From: an uncultured Collinsella sp. | GTDB lineage: Bacteria > Actinomycetota > Coriobacteriia > Coriobacteriales > Coriobacteriaceae | NCBI GenBank assembly: GCA_900752475.1 | Contig: CAADVJ010000020.1 | Coordinates: forward strand, 1-6,665 | Length of the DNA: 6,665 bases | Reading direction: 5' to 3' | Shown: positions 1 through 5,671 of the stretch, in pieces | Layout of the letters: every line of letters starts with the position of its first letter | How positions within the stretch are numbered: the first letter of the stretch is position 1 | Program-made: the position numbers and the translations under genes | Notes under the pieces: model-generated | Databases searched by the model: none | What the model saw: the letters and a program-made list of their open reading frames with translations, nothing else | What the model was told of the DNA's origin: nothing

Positions 1-987
1 GTGGGCGATACCCTTACGTGGGCTTCGAACCCCTGCCCCGAGCCGCTACCGGGCTACCGCGAGGCCAAGCCCATGGTCTACACGGGTCTGTTCCCCATCG
101 ACAACAAGGACTACGAGAACCTGCGCGACGCGCTCGATAAGCTGCACGTCAACGATCCGTCGTTGGTGTGGGAGCCTGAGACGTCGGTGGCGCTGGGCTT
201 TGGCTTTCGCGTGGGCTTCCTGGGCCTGCTGCACATGGAGGTCGTCAAGGAGCGCCTGGAGCGCGAGTTCAATCTGGACCTGATCGCCACGAGCCCCTCG
301 GTCGACTACCACGTGTACAAGACCGATGGTGAGATGATCGATGTCCGCAGCCCGCAGGATCTGCCCGAGGCCACGCGCATCGAACGTATCGAAGAGCCCT
401 ACCTCAAGGCAAAGATCATCTGCCCGCCCGAGTATACGGGTGCCGTCATGCAGCTCGCTATCGAGCACCGTGGCGTCACGACCGATATGATCCACCTGAC
501 GAGCAAATCGGTCGAGATGCGCTTTGATATGCCGCTCGCCGAGCTCATCTTGGACTTCTTCGATCAGCTCAAGAGCCGCACCAAGGGTTACGCCTCGCTC
601 GACTACGAGTTCAACGAATATCGCCCCTCCGAGCTCGTCAAGCTCGACATCCTGCTTTCGGGCGACGAGGTGGACGCGCTGTCGTTTATCGTGCACAAGG
701 ATAAGGCCTACGGTCTTGCCCGAGGCCTGTGCGACAAGCTCAAGGAGATCATTCCGCGTCAGCTGTTCGAGGTGCCTATCCAGGGTGCCATCGGCAACAA
801 GATCATTGCCCGCTCCACCGTTAAGGCGCGCCGCAAGGACGTGCTTGCCAAGTGCTACGGCGGCGATATCTCGCGAAAGCGCAAACTGCTCGAGAAGCAG
901 AAAGAGGGCAAGAAGCGCATGAAGGCCATCGGCTCGGTCGAGGTTCCGCAGGAGGCCTTTATGGCGATTCTCAAGGTGGACGAGTAG
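1..987 (+). CDS. lepA: Elongation factor 4 (LepA), C-terminal part
   Basis: This is the last 328 codons of LepA/EF4, a ribosome-associated translational GTPase of the EF-G class that acts on stalled or mis-translocated ribosomes in the cytoplasm. The fragment begins at the conserved VGDT segment that follows domain II, so roughly the first 270 of about 600 residues (G domain and domain II) lie outside the window. The GTG at base 1 is therefore an internal Val codon, not a start. Visible landmarks are the GLFP stretch (about 29-32), the domain III block ALGFGFRVGFLGLLHMEV (64-81), the EF-G-type C-terminal fold (about 130-220), and the LepA-specific basic tail with KDVLAKCYGGDISRKRKLLEKQ (279-300), which occurs only in EF4 and binds the ribosome. 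The reading frame is intact to TAG. The next gene starts 4 nt downstream, suggesting co-transcription and possibly coupling. Identification is secure because the C-terminal domain separates LepA from EF-G. Confidence 0.98.
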   Translation: MGDTLTWASNPCPEPLPGYREAKPMVYTGLFPIDNKDYENLRDALDKLHVNDPSLVWEPETSVALGFGFRVGFLGLLHMEVVKERLEREFNLDLIATSPSVDYHVYKTDGEMIDVRSPQDLPEATRIERIEEPYLKAKIICPPEYTGAVMQLAIEHRGVTTDMIHLTSKSVEMRFDMPLAELILDFFDQLKSRTKGYASLDYEFNEYRPSELVKLDILLSGDEVDALSFIVHKDKAYGLARGLCDKLKEIIPRQLFEVPIQGAIGNKIIARSTVKARRKDVLAKCYGGDISRKRKLLEKQKEGKKRMKAIGSVEVPQEAFMAILKVDE

Positions 988-991
988 GTCC

Positions 992-2035
992 ATGGCGCTT
1001 TCTGAATACAGCAAGCGGCTGCTGGGCGCCTATGCCGAGCAGCCGTTCCTTATGGCTCCCATGGCGGGCGTAACCGACCCTGCCTATCGCATCATGTGTC
1101 GCCGCCGCGGTGCCAACCTTGCCTACAGCGAGATGGTGAGCGTTGCGGGCCTTGCCTATGCCAGCAACAAGACGTGGCGCCTGGTGTTGCCGGCCGACGA
1201 GGAGCAGCAGATCTGCGTGCAGCTCTTTGGTTCCAAGCCCGATCAGTTTGCGGGTGCCGTCGCTGCCGTCGAGGAACGCGTGGGCGATCGCCTGTCATTG
1301 ATTGATATCAACATGGCCTGTCCGGCTCGCAAGGTCGTTACCAAGGGCGAGGGCTCGGCGCTTATGCGCACGCCCGACCTGGCCGAGAAGATTGTCGAGG
1401 CAGCGGTGGGCGCGGCGCATGTTCCCGTGACCGTGAAGATCCGCAAGGGTTTTTATGCCGAGGATCGCAACGCCGCAACGTTTGCCCAGATGCTCGAAGG
1501 GGCGGGCGCCTCTGCAGTTGCCGTGCACGGTCGTTGTGCCACGCAACTTTATACGGGCCAGGCCGATTGGTCTGTCGTCGATGAGGTTGCCGACGCTGTC
1601 GAGATTCCCGTGATTGGTTCGGGCGATGTGTTCTCGGCCGAGGACGCTGCTGAGCATCTGCGAGGCTCGGGTGCCAGCGCAGTGTTTATCGCGCGCGGCA
1701 TCTACGGCAATCCGTGGGTGTTCGGTGATGCCCGAGCCCTTGCATTCGATGGCACGCCGGTTCCTTCTCGCTCCTCGGTCGAGCGCCTGGATGCCCTGCG
1801 CGAGCACCTGACGCTCACACACGAGCTGTTGCCGCTCATGTCACGAGCCCGTACGTATGCAAGCTGGTACTTAAAAGGCATGCCCCATGCCGCCGCCTGG
1901 CGCGCCCAGGTGGTGCGTTGCTCCACCTACGAGGAGTTTATGGCGCTGGTGGATGATATCGAGCGCGACGTAGTGGCCTGCGAGGCCGCACTTGCCGCCG
2001 GTGAGTCGGTGCCCGCTCATCCGCTGGAGGCTTAA
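992..2035 (+). CDS. dusB: tRNA-dihydrouridine synthase, DusB type
   Basis: The 347-residue product is an FMN-dependent enzyme that reduces uridines in the tRNA D-loop to dihydrouridine using NADPH. What is seen: a TIM-barrel start with MAPMAGVTDPAYR (21-33) for flavin binding, QLFGSKPDQF (78-86 region), DINMACP with the presumed proton donor Cys110, VKIRKGF with Lys149 (147-153), VHGR with His179 (178-181), a phosphate-binding IGSGDV (208-213), ARGIYGNPW (234-242), and a C-terminal helical tRNA-binding domain with the YLKGM segment. Length and motif order fit the DusB/Dus family; the DusB subgroup is inferred from overall resemblance and is less certain. Two motifs differ mildly from the commonest forms (NMGCP and HGRTR). 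The ATG lies 4 nt after lepA, with only a weak AAGGTGG Shine-Dalgarno (973-979) inside the lepA end, so expression probably depends on lepA translation. The stop is 2 nt before hemW. Confidence 0.95.
   Translation: MALSEYSKRLLGAYAEQPFLMAPMAGVTDPAYRIMCRRRGANLAYSEMVSVAGLAYASNKTWRLVLPADEEQQICVQLFGSKPDQFAGAVAAVEERVGDRLSLIDINMACPARKVVTKGEGSALMRTPDLAEKIVEAAVGAAHVPVTVKIRKGFYAEDRNAATFAQMLEGAGASAVAVHGRCATQLYTGQADWSVVDEVADAVEIPVIGSGDVFSAEDAAEHLRGSGASAVFIARGIYGNPWVFGDARALAFDGTPVPSRSSVERLDALREHLTLTHELLPLMSRARTYASWYLKGMPHAAAWRAQVVRCSTYEEFMALVDDIERDVVACEAALAAGESVPAHPLEA
2026..2030 (+). promoter_or_regulatory. Shine-Dalgarno for hemW
   Basis: GGAGG lies inside the last codons of the dus gene, 7 nt before the GTG at 2038. 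It fixes the hemW start and indicates translational coupling between the two genes. Confidence 0.8.
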
Positions 2036-2037
2036 GG

Positions 2038-3270
2038 GTGGCCGTTACCGCGCTGTATGTGCACGTGCCGTTTTGCGCTCAAAAATGCCGTTATTGCGAC
2101 TTTGATTCGCGCAGCTTCGCTCCGTGCGACCTGGACGCTGCGCTTGATGCCTATTTTGAGCAACTGTATGCACGCCTCGATGCTTTTGGCAACGCTGGGG
2201 CACTCGGGCAGATTCGCACTGTCTACGTAGGCGGCGGCACGCCGTCGCTGGCGGGGGAGCGCCTGGTGAAACTTGCCCGTCGTATCTCCATGTGGTGCAA
2301 ACCCGTTGAGTTTACCTGCGAGGCTAATCCTGAGTCGTTGACTTCGCAGCTCACCGCGGCGCTTGCCGGGGTGGGCGTCACGCGCATTTCTCTGGGAGTC
2401 CAAACCCTCGACAACGCCGAGCTTGCTGCGATTGGCCGTATTCACGATGCCGATCGGGCGCTCGCTGCCATCGCGACGGTCAAGAACGCTGGGCTTGACG
2501 TGTCGTGCGATCTTATGTGTGGGCTTCCCGGACAGACTGCAGCGACTTGGAAGAGCACGCTCGATGGCGTGCTGACGGCGGCTCCGCATCATGTGTCGGT
2601 TTACCCGCTCACGCTCGAGGAGGGGACGCCCCTCTATCGCATGGCGTGCCGCGATGAGTCGCTCGAGCCCGATGAGGATTTCCAAGCCGCATGCATGGAC
2701 GTTGCGCGCGAGCGGCTGAGTTCGGCGGGCTACCATCCGTATGAGGTGGCGAGCTACGCGCTCGATGGGCATGAATGCGCCCACAACATTGCCTATTGGA
2801 CCGGACAGGGCTATTTGGGTTTGGGTCGTTCTGCCGCGGGTATGCTCGATGCCGAGGATTTCGATCGCTTGGCTGGACTGTTTCCTGACGTTCCCGCTCG
2901 CGGTGATGCACACCGCGTGCGTCTGGTGCAACGTGATGATGGCGCGACGGCGTTTGAGGCCGAATATCTTTCGCAGCGCGAGGCTGCGGCCGAAGATCTG
3001 ATGCTCGCTTGTCGCATGACGCGTGGCATTGGGCCCGAACTGTTGGTTCACTCGGCAAGCGTGATTGCTGCAGACGAACTGGCGGCGGCCTGCGACCGTG
3101 CGCTCGAGTTGGGCCTTGCCACCTGGGTGCCCGATCATGTTGAAGGACATGCGGGGCGCGTCACCTCAAAAGACGTTATCGCAGGTCGCGCCCGCGCCCG
3201 TTTAGCGCCGACCCACCTGGGCTGGCTCGATGGAAATATGCTGTTCGAGCTGTTTTGGGGTCTAGCCTAG
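2038..3270 (+). CDS. hemW: Heme chaperone HemW (radical SAM, HemN-like)
   Basis: The 410-residue protein belongs to the HemW group, formerly annotated as oxygen-independent coproporphyrinogen III oxidase. HemW binds heme and a 4Fe-4S cluster and delivers heme to target proteins at the cytoplasmic side of the membrane. Seen: HVPFCAQKCRYCDF with the CX3CX2C cluster ligands Cys13, Cys17 and Cys20. The fourth Cys of true HemN (CX3CX2CXC) is absent and is replaced by the HemW-type YCDF. The SAM-site GGGTP is at 65-69, SLGVQTLD at 118-125, CDLMCGLPGQT at 157-167, the HemW signature HNxxYW at 249-254 followed by YLGLG, and a C-terminal winged-helix-like tail ending in GWLDGNMLFE. The GTG start is chosen because of GGAGG 7 nt upstream and because the conserved N-terminus YVHVPF begins at residue 7. 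It follows dus by 2 nt. At 410 aa it is somewhat longer than E. coli HemW (378). Heme transfer rather than HemN activity is inferred from the motifs. Confidence 0.95.
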   Translation: MAVTALYVHVPFCAQKCRYCDFDSRSFAPCDLDAALDAYFEQLYARLDAFGNAGALGQIRTVYVGGGTPSLAGERLVKLARRISMWCKPVEFTCEANPESLTSQLTAALAGVGVTRISLGVQTLDNAELAAIGRIHDADRALAAIATVKNAGLDVSCDLMCGLPGQTAATWKSTLDGVLTAAPHHVSVYPLTLEEGTPLYRMACRDESLEPDEDFQAACMDVARERLSSAGYHPYEVASYALDGHECAHNIAYWTGQGYLGLGRSAAGMLDAEDFDRLAGLFPDVPARGDAHRVRLVQRDDGATAFEAEYLSQREAAAEDLMLACRMTRGIGPELLVHSASVIAADELAAACDRALELGLATWVPDHVEGHAGRVTSKDVIAGRARARLAPTHLGWLDGNMLFELFWGLA

Positions 3271-3280
3271 GCCGCTCGGG

Positions 3281-3300
3281 TAGAATTACCGCAATATATA
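3281..3300 (+). promoter_or_regulatory. Candidate promoter -10 region upstream of the membrane DnaJ gene
   Basis: In the 58-nt gap after hemW, TAGAAT (3281-3286) matches the sigma-70-type -10 consensus at five of six positions, and an AT-rich ATATATA lies just downstream. No convincing -35 hexamer is found 16-18 nt upstream, so this is only a candidate. No CIRCE-like (TTAGCACTC/GAGTGCTAA) or HAIR-like (CTTGAGT/ACTCAAG) operator is seen in the gap. No Rho-independent terminator follows hemW, so read-through from hemW is also possible. Confidence 0.35.
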
Positions 3301-3313
3301 CGCTGCTGTGAGC

Positions 3314-3319
3314 AGGAGG
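3314..3319 (+). promoter_or_regulatory. Shine-Dalgarno deciding the start of the membrane DnaJ gene
   Basis: A perfect AGGAGG stands 9 nt before the ATG at 3329. This excludes the upstream in-frame GTG at 3308, which overlaps the site, and makes the ATG at 3338 (18 nt away) less likely. Confidence 0.85.
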
Positions 3320-3328
3320 TTGCCGCGC

Positions 3329-4432
3329 ATGGCGACGATGAACGAAAAAGATTACTACGAGATTTTGGGCGTCTCCAAGGACGCCACCTCGCGTGATATT
3401 CAAAAGGCTTTCCAGCAAAAGGCCCGCAAGCTCCATCCTGACGTCAATAAAGAGCCGGATGCCGAGGAGAAGTTTAAAGAGGTTTCCGAGGCTTACGCCG
3501 TTCTCTCGGACGAGCAGAAGCGTGCGCGTTACGACGCCATGCGGTCGGGCAATCCCTTTGCCGGTGCACCGACGGCTTCGCCCTATGGCGGTGGCTATGC
3601 CGGCAGCGCCGGTTACGGCAATCCCTTTGACGGCGGTTTTCCCTTCGGGGGCGCCTGGGGTCAGCCCCGTCGCGGCCAGGCGGCCTACAACCCCGAGAGT
3701 GGCGCCAACGTGGTCGTCGATATCAAGCTCGACGCCAAGGAGGCTAAGGGCGGTGCCCACAAGACCGTTCGCTACACCCGCTTTGACACCTGCGGACATT
3801 GTGGCGGATCGGGCTCCGTTTCGTCAGAGCATGCCCACACCTGTCCGAGTTGCGGTGGTCGCGGCCATATCGATGTTGACCTGTCCTTCCTGTTTGGTGC
3901 GGGCACGTTCCAGACGGTTTGTCCTGAGTGCGGCGGTTCCGGCAAGGTCGTTGCCGACCCCTGCCCCGATTGCAGTGGCAGCGGCCGTGTCCGTGTGACC
4001 TCCGAACAGACGATTGAGTTTCCCGCCGGCACGCATGATGGCGACGAGGTGCGCATCCCCAACATGGGTCACGCCGGCACGAACGGCGCTTCGGGCGGCG
4101 ATCTGGTCGGTCGTGCGCACGTCGAGGCCGAGCGCCTGGAGGGTAAGGCTCGCACCGGCTTCTACCTCATGGGCATTATCGCTCCGTTTTTGGTGCTGTC
4201 GGCCATCTCGGGCGTGTTCTCCGCCTTCGCCATGATGTGCTTCATTCCGTTTGCCATGGGCTTGTTCATGGTGCTGTCGGACGGCGTGCTTCATCGCAGC
4301 CTGCTGTGGTGGAAGCGCGGCGCGATGCAGTTTGCCAATGGTTTTGCCAACGGCTTTATGTTTGCGCTCGTGTCGGTCTGTTTTGCGAGCTGCTCGCAGC
4401 AGGCCATGCTTTCGCCCTACGGGATGCAATAA
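3329..4432 (+). CDS. Membrane-anchored class I DnaJ-like co-chaperone
   Basis: This 367-residue J-domain protein should stimulate DnaK ATPase. Seen in order: J domain (about 7-72) with DYYEILGV and the HPD motif at 36-38; a Gly/Phe/Tyr-rich linker (about 74-118) with two GNPF units; CTD-I (about 126-270) interrupted by a complete zinc finger of four CxxCxGxG repeats (Cys155/158, 172/175, 198/201, 212/215). The sequence then leaves the DnaJ fold. Where a canonical DnaJ continues into CTD-II and the dimerisation tail, this one has a hydrophobic region of about 80 residues that reads as three membrane helices (about 277-299, 301-320, 335-356). A basic loop LHRSLLWWKRG joins the second and third. 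By the positive-inside rule the DnaJ part and this loop would be cytoplasmic and the short C-terminus, near Cys351 and Cys355, outside. Codon use is uniform through the junction and no CTD-II remnant is visible in the other frames, so a frameshift is unlikely. Its exact role and clients are unknown; recruiting DnaK to the membrane is inference. Confidence 0.9.
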   Translation: MATMNEKDYYEILGVSKDATSRDIQKAFQQKARKLHPDVNKEPDAEEKFKEVSEAYAVLSDEQKRARYDAMRSGNPFAGAPTASPYGGGYAGSAGYGNPFDGGFPFGGAWGQPRRGQAAYNPESGANVVVDIKLDAKEAKGGAHKTVRYTRFDTCGHCGGSGSVSSEHAHTCPSCGGRGHIDVDLSFLFGAGTFQTVCPECGGSGKVVADPCPDCSGSGRVRVTSEQTIEFPAGTHDGDEVRIPNMGHAGTNGASGGDLVGRAHVEAERLEGKARTGFYLMGIIAPFLVLSAISGVFSAFAMMCFIPFAMGLFMVLSDGVLHRSLLWWKRGAMQFANGFANGFMFALVSVCFASCSQQAMLSPYGMQ

Positions 4433-4468
4433 CATCAAACCCTCTGTTTGCGGCCGGCCCAGCTTGGG

Positions 4469-4474
4469 TATAGG
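4469..4474 (+). promoter_or_regulatory. Candidate -10 element upstream of dnaJ
   Basis: TATAGG in the 81-nt gap between the two DnaJ genes sits in a GGGTATAG context resembling the GGGTAGAAT upstream of the first DnaJ gene. A poor -35 (TTTGCG, 4447-4452) lies 16 nt upstream. No terminator and no CIRCE- or HAIR-like inverted repeat is visible in this gap. It is therefore undecided whether dnaJ has its own promoter or is read through from the preceding gene. Confidence 0.3.
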
Positions 4475-4499
4475 ACGCACTGTGACAATAATGAAAGTT

Positions 4500-4506
4500 G
4501 GAAGGA
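4500..4506 (+). promoter_or_regulatory. Shine-Dalgarno deciding the dnaJ start
   Basis: GGAAGGA lies 7 nt before the GTG at 4514, giving a protein that begins MSENRDYYEVLG, the normal DnaJ N-terminus. A longer reading from TTG at 4448 would translate through this site and add 22 residues unlike any DnaJ. Confidence 0.75.
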
Positions 4507-4513
4507 TTCGGTC

Positions 4514-5662
4514 GTGTCGGAAAATAGGGATTACTACGAGGTACTTGGCGTTGACAAGGATGCCGACGCGCGGACGATCAAGCGCGCGTTTCTAAAGAAA
4601 GCCCGTACGGTACACCCGGATGTTTCGGACGACCCCGAGGCCGAGGCCAAGTTCAAAGAGCTCAACGAGGCCTATTCCGTTCTTTCCGACGAACAGAAGC
4701 GTGCTAACTACGACCGTTACGGCACCGCGGAGGGCCCCGGTGGCTCTGGCTATGTCGACATCAACGATATCTTTGGCGGCATGGGCATGGACGACCTGTT
4801 CTCGTCGTTCTTTGGCGGTGGCGCCGGTGGTGGCGCTCGCAGCCGTCGCGAGCGCCGTCGCGGTCGCGATATGGCCATCTCCCTTTCGGTGACGCTCGAG
4901 GAGGCGGCGCTCGGGTGCAAAAAGACGATCAGCTACGATCGTCTTGCCCCTTGCGATGACTGCAATGGTACCGGCAAGGCCGAGGGCGCTACCGAAAAGC
5001 AGTGCAGCCGCTGTCACGGCACAGGCTATGTGACGACGGTCCAGCGTTCTTTCCTGGGCCAGGTTCAGTCCTCTTCGCCCTGTCCCGACTGCCACGGCGA
5101 AGGCACGGTCATCGATCATCCCTGCGAGACCTGCGATGGCCAGGGCCGTACGCCTTCTCACGAAAAGATTGACATCGATATTCCCGCCGGTGTTTCGACC
5201 GGTCGCCAGCTGCGCGTGAGTGGTTTTGGCGAGGCCGGCCTTCGTGGCGAGCCGTCGGGCGACCTGATCGTCAACGTGCGTGTCGCCGACCACGAGCGTT
5301 TTAAGCGTAATGGTGATGACCTCTATCTGGTGAGCGATATCTCGATTGCGCAGGCCGCGCTCGGTTGCGAGATTGAGGTCGAGGGCATTATGCCTGACGA
5401 GGTCGTTAAAGTGACGGTTCCCGCCGGCACACAGTACGGTGACACCGTGAGCGTCAACAACTACGGCATGCCGCGTATCGGCGGTGGCGGTTCGCGCGGT
5501 CGTCTGGTCGTGCAGCTGCGCGTGGTCGTTCCCACCAATCTCTCCAACAAACAGCGCGAGCTGCTTCGCGCCTTTGCCGACGAGATGGGCGATGACATCG
5601 CATCCGGTAAGAAGTCGGTGACCGACCGTATCAAGAGTGCCCTCGACGACATCCTCGATTAA
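4514..5662 (+). CDS. dnaJ: Chaperone protein DnaJ (canonical class I)
   Basis: The 382-residue soluble Hsp40 delivers unfolded clients to DnaK and triggers its ATP hydrolysis. Seen: J domain (about 5-70) with HPD at 34-36; a short Gly/Phe region (about 74-107) containing DIFGGMG and FFGGG; a basic stretch RSRRERRRGRD (109-119); CTD-I split by the zinc finger with CDDCNGTG (147), CSRCHGTG (164), CPDCHGEG (190) and CETCDGQG (204); then a complete CTD-II (about 256-340) starting HERFKRNGDDLYL and including TVPAGTQYGD (301-310); and a C-terminal dimerisation segment NKQRELLRAFADEM. Length matches E. coli DnaJ (376). Unlike its upstream neighbour it has no membrane segment. dnaK and grpE are not adjacent in this window. 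The gene ends 9 nt before mtaB, with the mtaB ribosome-binding site overlapping its stop codon, so the two are probably co-expressed. Confidence 0.97.
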   Translation: MSENRDYYEVLGVDKDADARTIKRAFLKKARTVHPDVSDDPEAEAKFKELNEAYSVLSDEQKRANYDRYGTAEGPGGSGYVDINDIFGGMGMDDLFSSFFGGGAGGGARSRRERRRGRDMAISLSVTLEEAALGCKKTISYDRLAPCDDCNGTGKAEGATEKQCSRCHGTGYVTTVQRSFLGQVQSSSPCPDCHGEGTVIDHPCETCDGQGRTPSHEKIDIDIPAGVSTGRQLRVSGFGEAGLRGEPSGDLIVNVRVADHERFKRNGDDLYLVSDISIAQAALGCEIEVEGIMPDEVVKVTVPAGTQYGDTVSVNNYGMPRIGGGGSRGRLVVQLRVVVPTNLSNKQRELLRAFADEMGDDIASGKKSVTDRIKSALDDILD

Positions 5663-5666
5663 GGAG
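5661..5666 (+). promoter_or_regulatory. Shine-Dalgarno for mtaB
   Basis: AAGGAG overlaps the dnaJ TAA stop and stands 5 nt before the GTG at 5672. This selects that GTG over the overlapping out-of-frame GTG at 5670 and suggests translational coupling to dnaJ. Confidence 0.75.
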
Positions 5667-5671
5667 CCCGT

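Noticed and set aside
1..3. GTG at base 1 as a genuine lepA start
   Set aside because: It encodes the internal Val of the conserved VGDT segment. The GTPase domain must lie upstream of the window.
3308..3328. Upstream in-frame GTG as the start of the membrane DnaJ gene
   Set aside because: It overlaps the AGGAGG site and has no ribosome-binding site of its own. The ATG at 3329 has ideal spacing and gives a typical DnaJ N-terminus.
4121..4432. The hydrophobic C-terminus of the first DnaJ as a product of a frameshift
   Set aside because: The other two + frames over this stretch show no CTD-II residues, codon usage stays normal across the join, and the hydrophobic reading makes sensible membrane helices with a basic loop. 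A frameshift would not produce that.
4452..4472. GGCCGGCC palindrome (4452-4459) and CCCA-GCT-TGGG (4458-4468) as a terminator or operator between the two DnaJ genes
   Set aside because: The second stem is only 4 bp and no T-run follows. The 8-bp GC palindrome is plausible by chance in GC-rich DNA, and neither resembles a known heat-shock operator.
4448..4513. TTG-started N-terminal extension of dnaJ
   Set aside because: The extra residues are unlike DnaJ N-termini and run over the GGAAGGA ribosome-binding site for the GTG at 4514.
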